Notes: generated by a model from the letters alone, not told the origin. A DNA stretch of 64,000 nucleotides from Schlesneria paludicola DSM 18645 (GCF_000255655.1 NZ_JH636434.1:400101-464100); one strand, 5' to 3'. Positions 9,549-19,286 are shown, counted from the first letter of the stretch. Made by a program: numbers and translations.

Positions 9549-10361
9549 TCAGGACGGCTTGGCTTTCGGTTTAGAACGTGGGCGAAAGAACCGCGTCGAT
9601 TCTATCACAACCCGCCGTCGCGACGCGATTCGCACGAGTAACGTCAGTAAAAAGTTGCGCCAGCCGGGAATCACGCACTGTCGATGTCGCACCAGGGCCT
9701 TGAGCCCCTTTTTGACGACCGTCTCGACCGAAAGTGACGAGTGCTTCTGCACCCACCCCGGAGCGCCTGCGATATCAAAGAAGCTGGTTCGCGTGACCCC
9801 TGGGCAAACCGCTGTCACAGTGACTCCGCGGTCTTTCAATTCACAGTGCAAGGCCTCGCTCAAGTGCAGCACGAACGCCTTACTCGCCGCGTAAACGCCC
9901 ATGTAAGCCACTGGCTGGAAGGCCGACAACGACGAGACATTCAGAATCGAACCATGCCCCCGGGCGATCATTCCGGGGAGTAGGCGGTAAGTCAGTTCGG
10001 TCATCGCCGCGATATTCAGACGAATCATTTCGAGCAATCGATCGATGTCGGCCTGTTGCACTTCGCCAACAACTCCAAAGCCCGCGTTGTTCACCAGCAG
10101 TTCAATCGTGATTCCCTTGGCATCCAGCTCGTTCAAAATTCGCTGGGGCTGCGACGGATCGGAGAGATCCGCAACGATGATCTCACAGCGCGTCCCGTGC
10201 TTGGTATGAAGTTCTAGAGCGAGCTCTTCCATCAATTCGCGTCGACGTGCGGTCAACACCAGATGCATGCCGCGAGAGGCGAGTTGGCGTGCGAATTCAG
10301 CACCCAAGCCCGCTGAGGCTCCGGTGATCAGTGCCCACTGATTCGCCAACTGCTTCCACAC
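9549..10361 (-). CDS. Short-chain dehydrogenase/reductase
   Basis: Classical SDR oxidoreductase of about 270 residues. It has the dinucleotide loop GASAGLGAE, NNAGFG, the catalytic serine in LNVSSLSA and the YAASKAF active-site motif (YxxxK). After the VTAVCPGVTRTSFF region, the tail is basic and moderately hydrophobic (RNFLLTLLVRIASRRRVV), suggesting loose membrane contact as in acyl or sterol reductases of this type. The substrate is unknown. A GTG at 10361 with GGGAA upstream is a better start than the TTG at 10397 that opens the frame. Confidence 0.82.
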   Translation of the reverse strand: MWKQLANQWALITGASAGLGAEFARQLASRGMHLVLTARRRELMEELALELHTKHGTRCEIIVADLSDPSQPQRILNELDAKGITIELLVNNAGFGVVGEVQQADIDRLLEMIRLNIAAMTELTYRLLPGMIARGHGSILNVSSLSAFQPVAYMGVYAASKAFVLHLSEALHCELKDRGVTVTAVCPGVTRTSFFDIAGAPGWVQKHSSLSVETVVKKGLKALVRHRQCVIPGWRNFLLTLLVRIASRRRVVIESTRFFRPRSKPKAKPS

Positions 10362-10813
10362 GCTACGATTCCCGCGTCTTGCGTTGCCCGTGAGCAAATG
10401 AGAAGGATTGATTTCTTGAGTCCAGGCCGGTCATTCATCGATTGGACTGGCCGTCTCGCCGATCTCCAAACTGCGATCTCAACCAGATTGAAAATGTTGT
10501 TGATGTCTGTCGCCACGGTTTTCGTCGAGTCACAAGAGACGACTCAATCCCGCGTTGATAATTCGCTGTGCGTCGTGAATGGCGTTGAGCGAACGCTGGC
10601 CACGGGGCAATTCAGAATTGAGGTACCATCGAGGAGTGTTGTGAGGATCCAAACCCGCATCAAATCAATCTAGCTGAAAAACTCATCGTAGCAGAATGGG
10701 GAAGTGCGAAAAAGGCAGTTGCCCCGCTGTTCCCGACATTGCGCGTAGGGATTGGCCGTCAAATTCTTGTTATTCCCTGCACTCATTCATGCTGGTATTG
10801 AGCCGTCGAGCGA
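10362..10813. other. Intergenic region
   Basis: About 450 nt between the SDR gene and the end of the glutaredoxin-like gene, both on the minus strand. Short plus-strand frames at 10398-10673 and 10696-10887 lack ribosome sites and family resemblance. I see no RNA gene here; it probably holds the SDR promoter. Confidence 0.35.
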
Positions 10814-11362
10814 CTACTGAACCTCCGTGCCGTGGCCGTGGGACGACTTCAGGCCCTGGGGAGGGCTGCCTTCGATCAGCCGTCTGAGTAATGCTTCATC
10901 AACGCGTCCGCGAAATCGAATCTTACCATCAAACGCGATCACAGGGACACACGTTTGGAATTGTTCGGTCAGTTCACGGCTGGACTGGATCTCAATGTTT
11001 TCAACACGAGGCAGCCACCGCTCGTATCGTGCGAGTAATTCGGCGGCCTCATCACACAGGTGACATCCTTCTTTGGTGTAAAGGATGACCGATCGAAATC
11101 GACGGCCGGGGACTGCGGGACGCCATCCGCTTTCTGGCATTTTGGGTTTACCCCACAGGATTTGCCATCCGAGTGCCGTCATGCCAAATCCCAAGCAGAC
11201 CCACAAGGATTGATTCGAATACCAGAAGCTGGGCAGACCCGGCAATTGCGTTGTCATCTGCAGCCCTCGCAAGACGAGAAGGATGAGCCCTCCGCCAAAC
11301 AGGCCTCGCCCGAGTGGTACGAGGCGGTTCTCTGGTGCCGAACCCGTCGGTCTGTATGTCAT
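10814..11362 (-). CDS. Membrane protein with C-terminal glutaredoxin-like domain
   Basis: The 182-residue protein has two N-terminal hydrophobic segments (about residues 19-33 and 50-68). A cytoplasmic glutaredoxin/DUF836-type thioredoxin fold follows from about residue 92: VILYTKEGCHLCDEA carries a CxxC redox pair and CVPVIAFDGKIRFRG the cis-Pro segment. It probably acts as a small thiol-disulfide carrier tethered to the membrane. The partner is unknown, and it is divergent from the DUF1570-like peptidase gene. Confidence 0.72.
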   Translation of the reverse strand: MTYRPTGSAPENRLVPLGRGLFGGGLILLVLRGLQMTTQLPGLPSFWYSNQSLWVCLGFGMTALGWQILWGKPKMPESGWRPAVPGRRFRSVILYTKEGCHLCDEAAELLARYERWLPRVENIEIQSSRELTEQFQTCVPVIAFDGKIRFRGRVDEALLRRLIEGSPPQGLKSSHGHGTEVQ

Positions 11363-11469
11363 ATGCAGATTCTCGTCACATCGTGAAGGTGTTGCGTGCG
11401 TTTTGATGAGAACTCGCCAAGCCTAACAGTCATCTTGACCGAATACCGTTCAATTCTATACTCCGCGGC

Positions 11470-12285
11470 ATGCGTCCTGTCTCGCTCGTTGCGTGTTTCG
11501 TCCTCGTCGCCGCGACGTCGGTGATGGCCGCGCCATGGAGTCGCATCTCTCTTAGCTCACCGTGGAAGAAACCGCCCGCCGCACACCAGTGGGCTGATGA
11601 GCGTGAACTTGGCCCCTATCTGATCCGATCCGAATTCCCGCTCCGAGACGTGCACGAACTGGTGCAGGATCTCGGAGATCTGCAAGACGATATCGAGAAG
11701 ACGCTGGGGCTGCGATGTCAGCCCCAGGCGATTCAGATTCATTTGTTCAATAGCAAACGCAGCTACAATCAATACATCTCCGTGAGGATCCCCGAAGGCG
11801 TCAATCGCCAGGCCCTGTATGTACCCGGGACCGACGCAGGGCGCGTGTATGCCTACCGCCACAGCGACCTGGAAACAGATGTGCGGCATGAAACGACGCA
11901 CGCCCTTTTGCACACCGCGCTGCCGTATGTTCCAATCTGGATCGACGAGGGGTTCGCGGAGTATTTCGAAGTGCCCGCCGGTCGTCGCGAAAAAGGGAAT
12001 CCACATCGGGGTGAACTGCAAAACGCCATTCGATTTGAACGTTGGAAGCCCGATATTGCGTACCTTGAGTCGAAGCGAGAACTGCTTGACATGAAGAAAC
12101 GCGAGTACCGTGATTCGTGGGGGATCGTCCATTTCTTAATTCACGGTCCCGTGGCGGCGCAAGAATCGCTCGCGACCTACTTCGAAGAAATTCAATCGGG
12201 CGACGTTCCCATGCCGCTCAGTAAACGTCTGATGCAACGTATTCCGAATCTGGATCAGGCGATTCTCGACCATCTGATGAAGTGA
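11470..12285 (+). CDS. Exported DUF1570-like gluzincin peptidase
   Basis: The 271-residue protein begins with a clear signal peptide (MRPVSLVACFVLVAATSVMA). The central motif RHETTHALLH is an HExxH zinc site; WIDEGFAEYFE about 22 residues later supplies the gluzincin third ligand (Glu). This matches peptidase-MA-like/DUF1570 proteins, frequent and mostly uncharacterised in planctomycetes. A role in periplasmic or surface proteolysis is inferred only. The following SH3-type gene is on the same strand 312 nt away. Confidence 0.75.
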   Translation: MRPVSLVACFVLVAATSVMAAPWSRISLSSPWKKPPAAHQWADERELGPYLIRSEFPLRDVHELVQDLGDLQDDIEKTLGLRCQPQAIQIHLFNSKRSYNQYISVRIPEGVNRQALYVPGTDAGRVYAYRHSDLETDVRHETTHALLHTALPYVPIWIDEGFAEYFEVPAGRREKGNPHRGELQNAIRFERWKPDIAYLESKRELLDMKKREYRDSWGIVHFLIHGPVAAQESLATYFEEIQSGDVPMPLSKRLMQRIPNLDQAILDHLMK

Positions 12286-12597
12286 GCCCCCCATTGAGCC
12301 TTCGTGTTTGGGGCGTTGTCAAACCTTGGCCGCTCAGGCGTGCTGCTGCGGGGGGTACACATCTGTGAGCAGTGCCCTCCTGCCTCTGCCGTGGGTAGCC
12401 GCGACGACTTAAGCACCATTTGGTGTTTCTCGCGAAACAGGTTGGGAAAAACTCGACTTCAATTGGTCTTGAGCAGATTTCGCCGGTGGGCTACAACCCG
12501 CGCCACATCTCCCAGATTTGATCCGTGGCAGCATTCGAGTCGCGGATCGCATTCCCCCAAATTTCAACACTGCATCGAGTCCGCAGCGGAGGCTGTC
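12286..12597. other. Intergenic region
   Basis: The frame of the following gene is open through this stretch from 12304, but that peptide is basic and Cys/Trp-rich with no signal peptide. The downstream ATG at 12598 opens a proper signal peptide. I treat this as promoter and leader sequence. Confidence 0.4.
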
Positions 12598-13962
12598 ATG
12601 CGTATTCCGTGTTTGATTGCCGGCTTCGTGTTTTTCACGTCGGTCGTCACGGTGCCCGCCGAAGAACGCACGTTTCCCTATGAGGCCGTCATTGATGTCG
12701 CTGACGGTGACGATGTCTGGAGCGGACCGAGTTCCAAAAAGTTCTATCCAACCAGCCACTTGAACCGTGGCCAGCGAGTCAAAGTCGTGCGTCATGATCC
12801 GGGTGGCTGGTGCATGATCGAGCCGCCCGAGGGCAGCTTCAGTTGGATCAGGGCCTCACACGTGCAAAAGAACGGCCCCAATCATGGATCACTCAAGCAG
12901 AATCGGATTGTCGTTCACGTCGGCAGTGACCTGAATCCAGACGATTTTACGACGATTCAGGCAGAGCTTTCCAAAGATGCCGATGTCGAAATCCTTGGCG
13001 AGAAATCGTTCCAAGTTGGTGACGAAGCTCCGCGTGTCATGCTAAAGATTGCCCCGCCGAAAGGGGAATGGCGCTGGATCGCCCGAAAGTCGATCGTCCC
13101 CATTGATGCGTTTCGAAATGATCCCTTCCCATCAGACCATCCCAAGAAGCGCACTGGTCCGATCGCAGAGCAAGACGATGATGCATTCGCAAAGCCGGTT
13201 TCCACTGGTCCAGTCGTTCGTGAGTCATTGACGGATTCGTCATCGAATGAAGCCACCTCCAGTCGAACGGAAACCGCGACCGAAAAACAGGCCGGCAAAC
13301 AGCGTCTGACAGAGATCGATCAACAGTTCCGCGAAATGATTCAGAATGATCCGCCAACCTGGGACCTCGATACGCTCGAACAACAGTATCGACAGCTCGA
13401 TGCTGACGTTGGGCTGGCTTCGATGACATCCACGATCAAGCTTCGAGTCGATGCGGTCAAGCGTTATCGCAAGGTCTACAAGGACTACATAGATTTCTAT
13501 AAGCTGTCGTCCGAGACAAAAGAGCGTGATGCGCAGCTCCAGCAGCAACAAGCTCAATTCCAGCCTGATTCGGTCAAACCGTCACCGATGGCCGATCCGC
13601 AGCAGGCGCCAACGCCGATCACTCAACCTGGATCGTCGGCACCCGTGCTTGGCCCGGCTCAGCCCGTCGCCTCGGGCCAGGCGCCGGCCGCCGCCCCGTC
13701 GACAGGCCCTACGCCCTCATTTGATGGGGCCGGAATCGTCCAGCGGATCACCAACGCCACGCCAGGTGGACCGCAGTTCGTGCTGATTGCCCCCGACGGA
13801 CGAATGCTGAGCGTTCTTCAGCCGGGACCGGGTGTTGACCTGAACCGGTACAACGGGCGTCCGATGGGCGTCATCGGACCCCGCGTTCGACGTGAAGACT
13901 GGAATGCGGACGTGATCACAGTTCGCAGCCTTCAACCGGTTCAACTACGCGGTATGCGATAG
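12598..13962 (+). CDS. Exported SH3-domain-like protein with Pro/Ala/Gln-rich linker
   Basis: Starting at the ATG at 12598 gives about 454 residues with a signal peptide (MRIPCLIAGFVFFTSVVTVPA). An SH3b-like domain follows (DVADGDDVWSGPSSKKFYP and GGWCMIEPPEGSFSWI), as in bacterial SH3 domains that hold cell-wall or surface ligands. A second similar beta segment lies near residues 100-160. The middle is charged and partly coiled coil, then a long low-complexity linker rich in Pro, Gln and Ala, and a final small beta domain from about residue 370 (FVLIAPDGRMLSVLQPGPG). Planctomycetes often encode such proteins; function is unknown. Confidence 0.7.
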   Translation: MRIPCLIAGFVFFTSVVTVPAEERTFPYEAVIDVADGDDVWSGPSSKKFYPTSHLNRGQRVKVVRHDPGGWCMIEPPEGSFSWIRASHVQKNGPNHGSLKQNRIVVHVGSDLNPDDFTTIQAELSKDADVEILGEKSFQVGDEAPRVMLKIAPPKGEWRWIARKSIVPIDAFRNDPFPSDHPKKRTGPIAEQDDDAFAKPVSTGPVVRESLTDSSSNEATSSRTETATEKQAGKQRLTEIDQQFREMIQNDPPTWDLDTLEQQYRQLDADVGLASMTSTIKLRVDAVKRYRKVYKDYIDFYKLSSETKERDAQLQQQQAQFQPDSVKPSPMADPQQAPTPITQPGSSAPVLGPAQPVASGQAPAAAPSTGPTPSFDGAGIVQRITNATPGGPQFVLIAPDGRMLSVLQPGPGVDLNRYNGRPMGVIGPRVRREDWNADVITVRSLQPVQLRGMR

Positions 13963-14003
13963 TGATGGCGATGGTGCCGTCGCTTTTGTCCGTTGCCGCG
14001 TGA

Positions 14004-14924
14004 TCAGGGCTTCACCAGATACTTGTCGAACCAGTCGGCCAGCGTTTTAAAGTCGCTTCCGATTTCAGGCCACCCGTGATCACGTCCTTTTTTGCTGACC
14101 AGTTCGCTGGCGACGCCGACCGATTTCAGTTTTTCAATGATGATCTCGGCCTGCTGGATCGGAACGAGCTTGTCTGCATCACCGTGGATGATCAGCGTTG
14201 GTGGGTCGTCGCTCGTCACATGATTGACAGGGGAAATCAATTTACCGATTTCAAGGACGCGAGCTTCGTCCGTGATCGGGACGAACGCTTTGGTTTTCTT
14301 GTCGTATTCATGAAAATCGAACGGGGCGCGGTAGTCCTTCAGGATGCCTCGACCCAGGGCAATTTCGCCTTGGGTGCCATAGTTTAGAAAATCGGTGGGT
14401 GGAAAGAAGCAGGCAACGGCCTGCACGCGACTGGATGCACGGTCGACCGGATCCTTTGCGTCCGGATTTCCGCTGGATCCGGCCGTCCCCAGCATCAAGG
14501 ACAGATGGCCGCCAGCTGACGCTCCGCAAATGCCGATTCGACTCGGATCAATCTGATACTTTTCCGCGTTGCTGCGAATGAATCGAACAGCACGGTTCAG
14601 ATCTTCAAGTACTTCGGGAATCGTAAACTTCGGCTGACTGCCATGAACCACTGCAAAGACGGTATAGCCGCGATCAAGAAACTCTTTGGCGAAGGCCAGG
14701 TTGATCGCTTCATGGGCCGAATACCAGCCGCCACTCACCACGAAAACGATCGCGGCGCCATTGGCCTGCTTCGGTGTAAACACGTCCATCGTCAGGGCCG
14801 TGCCCCATTTCCGGCCATAAATCACATCCTCAACTCGTGTGAACGCATCTTCCGCCCAGGCGGCGTTGGAAGAGAAGAGGCAGGCGATTATCAGGATCGA
14901 ACCGAGGCTCGTCGGCAGCTTCAT
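14004..14924 (-). CDS. Exported alpha/beta hydrolase (esterase-like)
   Basis: The 306-residue secreted hydrolase has a signal peptide (MKLPTSLGSILIIACLFSSNAAWA). Catalytic elements are the nucleophile elbow GICGASAGGHLSL, the acid in IIHGDADKLVP and the histidine in KGRDHGWPE. The fold resembles feruloyl-esterase/acetyl-xylan-esterase-type hydrolases; the natural ester is unknown. The ATG at 14924, with GGAG seven bases upstream, is preferred to the TTG at 14930. The DUF1549/1553 gene ends immediately upstream on the same strand, so the two may be cotranscribed. Confidence 0.82.
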   Translation of the reverse strand: MKLPTSLGSILIIACLFSSNAAWAEDAFTRVEDVIYGRKWGTALTMDVFTPKQANGAAIVFVVSGGWYSAHEAINLAFAKEFLDRGYTVFAVVHGSQPKFTIPEVLEDLNRAVRFIRSNAEKYQIDPSRIGICGASAGGHLSLMLGTAGSSGNPDAKDPVDRASSRVQAVACFFPPTDFLNYGTQGEIALGRGILKDYRAPFDFHEYDKKTKAFVPITDEARVLEIGKLISPVNHVTSDDPPTLIIHGDADKLVPIQQAEIIIEKLKSVGVASELVSKKGRDHGWPEIGSDFKTLADWFDKYLVKP

Positions 14925-14949
14925 GGGCAACTCCAGAAATATGGGTCGG

Positions 14950-17397
14950 TCATCGATTGAACAGAAACGCGGGGCTGTTGATGAGCGCCCACATCAGGTC
15001 TTGAGCCCCCTCAGCGGTTCCATTCGTCGCGAGATACTTTACACCCTGTTCGCGTTCCGCCTCCGTCGCGGGGCGATTGAAGACGGAAAGGTAGATTTCA
15101 TTGACGACCTGCACTGGTTCGGCTTTCGCGGCGACGAGCTTCGCAATCAACCCTTGTGGATGCACGATCGCTTCCGAGATTGTTGGCCCGTTGATCAAAG
15201 TCAGTGTCTGCGCCAGGCTCACTTCCGACGATCGTTCGCATTCGCACGGCGATTCGCGCGGAGCACGGCCAAACATGTCGAGGAAGCTGACACTAGCCGA
15301 CGAGTCCGGCAGTTGCGACGCATGGAAGCCTCCTGGCACACCGGGCAGATTGGTCGGTGCCCCCGTCGCAGTCATAATGGCGTCGAACAACTGTTCTGCG
15401 GCCAGTCGTCTAGGGGTCGCGTGTGAATAGTTCACGTCATCATCTTCGTTCCATTTCTGTGTCGCGAACGTGCGTTGATACGTGTGTGAGTTGGCAATCG
15501 TGCGCAGCACGTGCTTCAGATCAAAATTGTGCGCGATAAAGTCGCTGGTCAAAGCATCCAGCAACTCGGGGTTCGTGGGAGGATTGCTCAGTCGGATGTC
15601 GTCGACCGGATCGATAATTCCCCGACCATTCAAGTAGCTCCAGTATCGATTGACGATGCTTTTCGCAAAGTAGGGATTCTCGCGCGATGTCAGCCACGAT
15701 GCCAATTTGACGCGAGGAATCTCTGACGACAAATCCACACTGGCGAGTTGAAACGGAAACGCCGCAGAGACGGCTTGCCCCGTCCCGGCATGCGTCACCG
15801 TAGCGGGCGCTCGCATGTCGTAGATGACTTCTTCTTCGTTGCGATTGCCACCTTTTCGGCCCACCCCACCGAAGAACGCCGACAACTGGTAGTACTGGGT
15901 CTGCGTCCATTTCTCGAAGGGGTGATCGTGGCACTGAGCACACACGAACCGCGTGCCCACGAATACTTGTGTCATGTTTTCCATGACTTCACGGGGTTCA
16001 CGAGCGATTCGATAGTAGTTCGCAGACGGATTCTCGAGCGTGCTGCCACTCGCCGTCATCAATTCATAAACGAATTGATCATAGGGCTGATTGATTGCAA
16101 CGGCACGACGAATCCAGTTGCGGAACGCCCAGACCCCCTGTTCCTTGATAAACTTTCGATTCGACAACAACAGGTCGCTCCACTTCAGCGTCCAATGGTC
16201 GACATAGTCGGGCGATTCAAGCAATTCCTCGATCTTCGCGGCACGTTTCGTCTGGGAATCGCGGGCGTCGTTCAGAAACGCCTTGGTTTGGTCGCCCGTT
16301 GCGGGCAATCCGGTCAGGTCGAGCGAAACGCGTCGCAGGAAATCAGCGTCAGAACACAGTTCGGCGGGAAGAATTTTTAAGCGTTTCAATTTTGCGTTGA
16401 CGTGCTTATCGATGAAATTGAACTCGGGAGAATCCTTCCATTCAAATCCTTCGCGCTTGCCAAGCACGATCGCGGTATTTGAGGCATAGGCGCCTTCATA
16501 TCGAACAAGTACGGGTGTCTCCCCGCGTCGAACCGCTTTAATTTCTCCTCCGGGACTGACCGTCGCGACTTCAAAATTGCTGACTTCGAATACAGCATCG
16601 CGGGTCACATCACGTGAGGTGCCATCGCTGAAATAGGCGATGACCTGCATCTGCTGGGTCTGACTTGTGCGTTCAAGTACGGGGCTCGCGGGCAGCAGTT
16701 CGAGTCGCGATGGCCGAGTGGCTTCGCTGAATTTACACCCCTCGGCAATCCATTGTTCTATGATCTTGTAAGCGCGCGAATCCTCGTCGAACAGGAATCC
16801 GCCTTCGTGCGGCACGCCTTGGGTCGGCTTCAACAGCATCAGACTGTCGCTCGGTTTGGCTCGATTGAAGCGGCGTCCCGACACATCGTCGACCAGCGCG
16901 CGGAAATCGTAGAGCGGATCGTAACCGCGCAAACTCAGCTTGAACCCCTTGCGACCTTGCTGGGCGCCGTGGCAGGTCCCCTGGTTACAGCCCACCTTGG
17001 CCATGATCGGCTCGACATCCCGAATGAAATCGACTTCTTTTTTGGGCAGCTCTTTGACGTCAACAGGAACCGTGACCGATTGCCCGCCTGCGGTGACGAC
17101 AACCTGACTCGGCCCCGGCATGACGGGAACAACGTATCCATCCTGGTCAACGCGAATGCTCGACCCCTGAGGTGTGCGTGTCGCAACATGTGAGAAATCA
17201 ACGATTTTGCCCTCTTGAGTTTCACCCAAGACAAGCAAACTGCGCGCATCGCGAATATCGCTCAGCGTCAGTTTGTCGGGGACGGTCCAGATCCGTGTGA
17301 CCTTGACTTCGTCGTCGGCAAATATCGTCCTCGTGATCGACGAGTGGCCGATCAAAACGGCGCCTAACACGATCGTCAGCCAACATCGTCGTTGCAT
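14950..17397 (-). CDS. DUF1549/DUF1553 domain protein with Ig-like domain
   Basis: Large exported protein (about 815 residues) of a family expanded in planctomycetes. A signal peptide (MQRRCWLTIVLGAVLIGHSS) is followed by a beta-rich segment, a motif GCNQGTCHGAQQGRKGF, then LSLRGYDP. A Big_2-like segment (SNFEVATVSPGGEI) precedes the DUF1549 domain (DADFLRRVSLDLTGLPAT) and the DUF1553 domain (LASWLTSRENPYFAKSIVNR ... NPPTNPELLDAL). The short CxxxxCH element differs from the CxxCH of heme-binding relatives. The biochemical role is not established. The ATG at 17397 opens the signal peptide. Confidence 0.9.
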   Translation of the reverse strand: MQRRCWLTIVLGAVLIGHSSITRTIFADDEVKVTRIWTVPDKLTLSDIRDARSLLVLGETQEGKIVDFSHVATRTPQGSSIRVDQDGYVVPVMPGPSQVVVTAGGQSVTVPVDVKELPKKEVDFIRDVEPIMAKVGCNQGTCHGAQQGRKGFKLSLRGYDPLYDFRALVDDVSGRRFNRAKPSDSLMLLKPTQGVPHEGGFLFDEDSRAYKIIEQWIAEGCKFSEATRPSRLELLPASPVLERTSQTQQMQVIAYFSDGTSRDVTRDAVFEVSNFEVATVSPGGEIKAVRRGETPVLVRYEGAYASNTAIVLGKREGFEWKDSPEFNFIDKHVNAKLKRLKILPAELCSDADFLRRVSLDLTGLPATGDQTKAFLNDARDSQTKRAAKIEELLESPDYVDHWTLKWSDLLLSNRKFIKEQGVWAFRNWIRRAVAINQPYDQFVYELMTASGSTLENPSANYYRIAREPREVMENMTQVFVGTRFVCAQCHDHPFEKWTQTQYYQLSAFFGGVGRKGGNRNEEEVIYDMRAPATVTHAGTGQAVSAAFPFQLASVDLSSEIPRVKLASWLTSRENPYFAKSIVNRYWSYLNGRGIIDPVDDIRLSNPPTNPELLDALTSDFIAHNFDLKHVLRTIANSHTYQRTFATQKWNEDDDVNYSHATPRRLAAEQLFDAIMTATGAPTNLPGVPGGFHASQLPDSSASVSFLDMFGRAPRESPCECERSSEVSLAQTLTLINGPTISEAIVHPQGLIAKLVAAKAEPVQVVNEIYLSVFNRPATEAEREQGVKYLATNGTAEGAQDLMWALINSPAFLFNR

Positions 17398-17843
17398 CGT
17401 TTCAGACTCCCCGTCGAATAACCGATCTGCTGCCACCCGCTTTGGATGCGCAGACTGGCCGCGAACATCGGAACTATTTGATCCAAGTCAGAATACGGCA
17501 TCCCAGGGGCAGGGTCAAATCGCTTCCGTCTATTCGAATTCCAGAGAGAATCCACAGGATGCCTGATTGCGTTCACGGCACTCGATCTGGTGGCCACGGC
17601 GGCAAGACGAAAGAATCGCGACCGAGTCTCACTTCTGAAACAATCGCACCGCGGCACCTACGGAATCGACCGCGAATCAATGCTGGAACAAGCCAATGGT
17701 TGGCGGTCAATGACAGTTGAATAGATTCCAGCGTAAAGGCTGTCAATAAAAACTTTTACGGAAATCGACGAGCCTCTCTTGCATTGATCGCGGGACGTTG
17801 CGATAGTTCTCGCACGAGCTGTTGTCATCAACAATTCGTGGCC
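17398..17843. other. Intergenic region upstream of tRNA-Pro
   Basis: 446 nt between the DUF1549 gene and the tRNA. Small frames here lack ribosome sites and likeness to known proteins. It should carry the tRNA promoter and the upstream DUF1549 promoter. No hairpin or repeat was noticed. Confidence 0.4.
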
Positions 17844-17918
17844 CGGGCTGTAGCGCAGCTTGGCTAGCGCACTTGACTGGGGGTCAAGAGGTCGCAGGTT
17901 CAAATCCTGTCAGCCCGA
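17844..17918 (+). tRNA. tRNA-Pro(GGG)
   Basis: The cloverleaf can be folded by hand. The acceptor stem CGGGCTG (17844-17850) pairs with CAGCCCG (17911-17917), with A as discriminator. The D arm is GCGC/GCGC. The anticodon stem CTTGA/TCAAG holds the loop CTGGGGG, giving anticodon GGG. The T arm is GCAGG-TTCAAAT-CCTGT. CCA is not encoded. The gene sits directly before an integrase gene, and its 3' half is a plausible attachment site. Confidence 0.93.
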
Positions 17919-17929
17919 CTATTTCCGAG

Positions 17930-17963
17930 AAAAAACCGGGTGGAGCAATTCACCCGGTTTTTT
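17930..17963 (+). terminator. Rho-independent terminator after tRNA-Pro
   Basis: A perfect 13-bp stem (arms 17930-17942 and 17951-17963) with an 8-nt loop ends in a T-run: a strong intrinsic terminator 12 nt behind the tRNA. Because the A-run mirrors the T-run it could also work on the opposite strand. Confidence 0.93.
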
Positions 17964-18095
17964 GCTTAGAAAACAGTATAATCCCCCCGAACCGAATCAG
18001 TTCAGATTACCGGGCGAAGGTCGCCCGTGCGGTAGAAAAGTCCTATTTCAATCGTGGAACTCGTTCCACGAAACGAAACGGAAAGGAACCCGCAC

Positions 18096-19172
18096 GTGGC
18101 TCGAAAAAAGAACGCAATCCCTTCATATCTGCTTCATCAGTCCAGCGGCCAAGCCAGAGTTCGTGTCAACGGCCACGACTACCTTTTGGGTGAATACCTG
18201 AGCCCTGAATCAATGGTCCAGTACGGTGCGTTGGTGGCTCGCGTCAACGCCAATCTCCCACCCTTGAGCCCCTTGGCAAAATCAACATCGGAAGAAGATC
18301 CCGGACCAAGCGTGGCAGAACTCATCGTGGCCTTTAAGGCACACGCCGCCAAGCACTACACGAAGAATGGAGTGCCAACGTCCGAGATTGATTGTTACGA
18401 GGCCTGCTACCGAATTCTTCGTCCGCTCTATGGACTGACTCCGATCAAAGACTTTGGGCCGCTCGCCCTAAAGGCGGTCAGAACCAAGATGATCGAAAAG
18501 AAATGGGCGCGCAGCAACATCAATGTCATGGTTGGACGCGTCCGCAGGATGTGGAAATTCGCAGTCGAGAATGAAATGGTGAGTGTTGATGTTCTCACTC
18601 GACTTCAGTCGGTCTCGCCACTGCTTCGGGGCCGTGATCATGGCGCGCCAGATCGACCGAAACGCCATGCCGTTGATCAGGTCCATATTGAAGCCGTTCG
18701 CCAGCGCGTCCGGCCGCTCGTCAGGGATTTGATTGACCTACAGTTGGCGACCGGTGCCCGATCCGGCGAATTGTTGGCGCTGACGCCCGCGATGATCGAC
18801 CGAACGAAAGAAACGTGGACCACTGTTCTGGATGACCACAAATGTGCTCACCACGGGTTGCGACGAATGATCCCATTCGGCAAGAAGGCTCGCGAAATCA
18901 TCTCAAAGTATCTGTCAGATGATCCAGACAAGCCCTTATTCGACATTGAACGGACTTCGTATTGCCGGGCCGTGACGCGGGCGTGTACCGATGCAAAGAT
19001 CCCTCGCTGGTCACCTCATTGGCTTCGGCACACGTACGTCACGCGGGCGCGGGCGGAACTCGGCGTTGAAGCTGCTCGTGCTGTTGCAGGACACACGACG
19101 ACTGACATGACAGACGTTTATTCGAGCCAGATGGACGCTCTGGCGATCAAGACGGCTGAAGCACTCGGTTAA
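18096..19172 (+). CDS. Tyrosine recombinase / site-specific integrase
   Basis: Integrase of about 358 residues, probably responsible for insertion of the following element at tRNA-Pro. The N-terminal half carries a SAM-like core-binding domain (PSVAELIVAFKAHAAKHY). The catalytic half shows the first Arg in LQLATGARSGELLAL, the box-II HWLRHTYVTRARAE (HxxR) and a histidine in VAGHTTTDMTDVYS followed by the nucleophilic Tyr. The frame opens at 18054, but a GTG at 18096 preceded by GGAAAGGA is the likely start. It reads away from the tRNA 3' end, the usual layout for tRNA-targeting islands. Confidence 0.92.
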   Translation: MARKKNAIPSYLLHQSSGQARVRVNGHDYLLGEYLSPESMVQYGALVARVNANLPPLSPLAKSTSEEDPGPSVAELIVAFKAHAAKHYTKNGVPTSEIDCYEACYRILRPLYGLTPIKDFGPLALKAVRTKMIEKKWARSNINVMVGRVRRMWKFAVENEMVSVDVLTRLQSVSPLLRGRDHGAPDRPKRHAVDQVHIEAVRQRVRPLVRDLIDLQLATGARSGELLALTPAMIDRTKETWTTVLDDHKCAHHGLRRMIPFGKKAREIISKYLSDDPDKPLFDIERTSYCRAVTRACTDAKIPRWSPHWLRHTYVTRARAELGVEAARAVAGHTTTDMTDVYSSQMDALAIKTAEALG

Positions 19173-19190
19173 GAACGGTATGCTCTCCTT

Positions 19191-19286
19191 TCAACTCGGA
19201 TAGACCGGCCAGTCGACAAACGGGAATCCTGATCCCGCTTCCGAGTTGTTTCTTCAATCAGGATTCGGCAACAGGAGCCGACGGCG
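19191..19286 (+). other. Hairpin region behind the integrase gene
   Basis: CAACTCGGA near 19191 is repeated inverted as TCCGAGTTG, enclosing a smaller hairpin CGGGA...TCCCG. The 10-mer GAATCCTGAT is followed by its complement ATCAGGATTC. Only a weak T-rich tail follows. It could be the integrase terminator or part of a recombination or regulatory site. Confidence 0.35.

Noticed and set aside
16440..16450. Short match TTCAAATCCT to the tRNA-Pro T-loop, considered as an attachment-site copy
   Set aside because: Only 10 bases, located inside the DUF1549 gene upstream of the tRNA; expected by chance.
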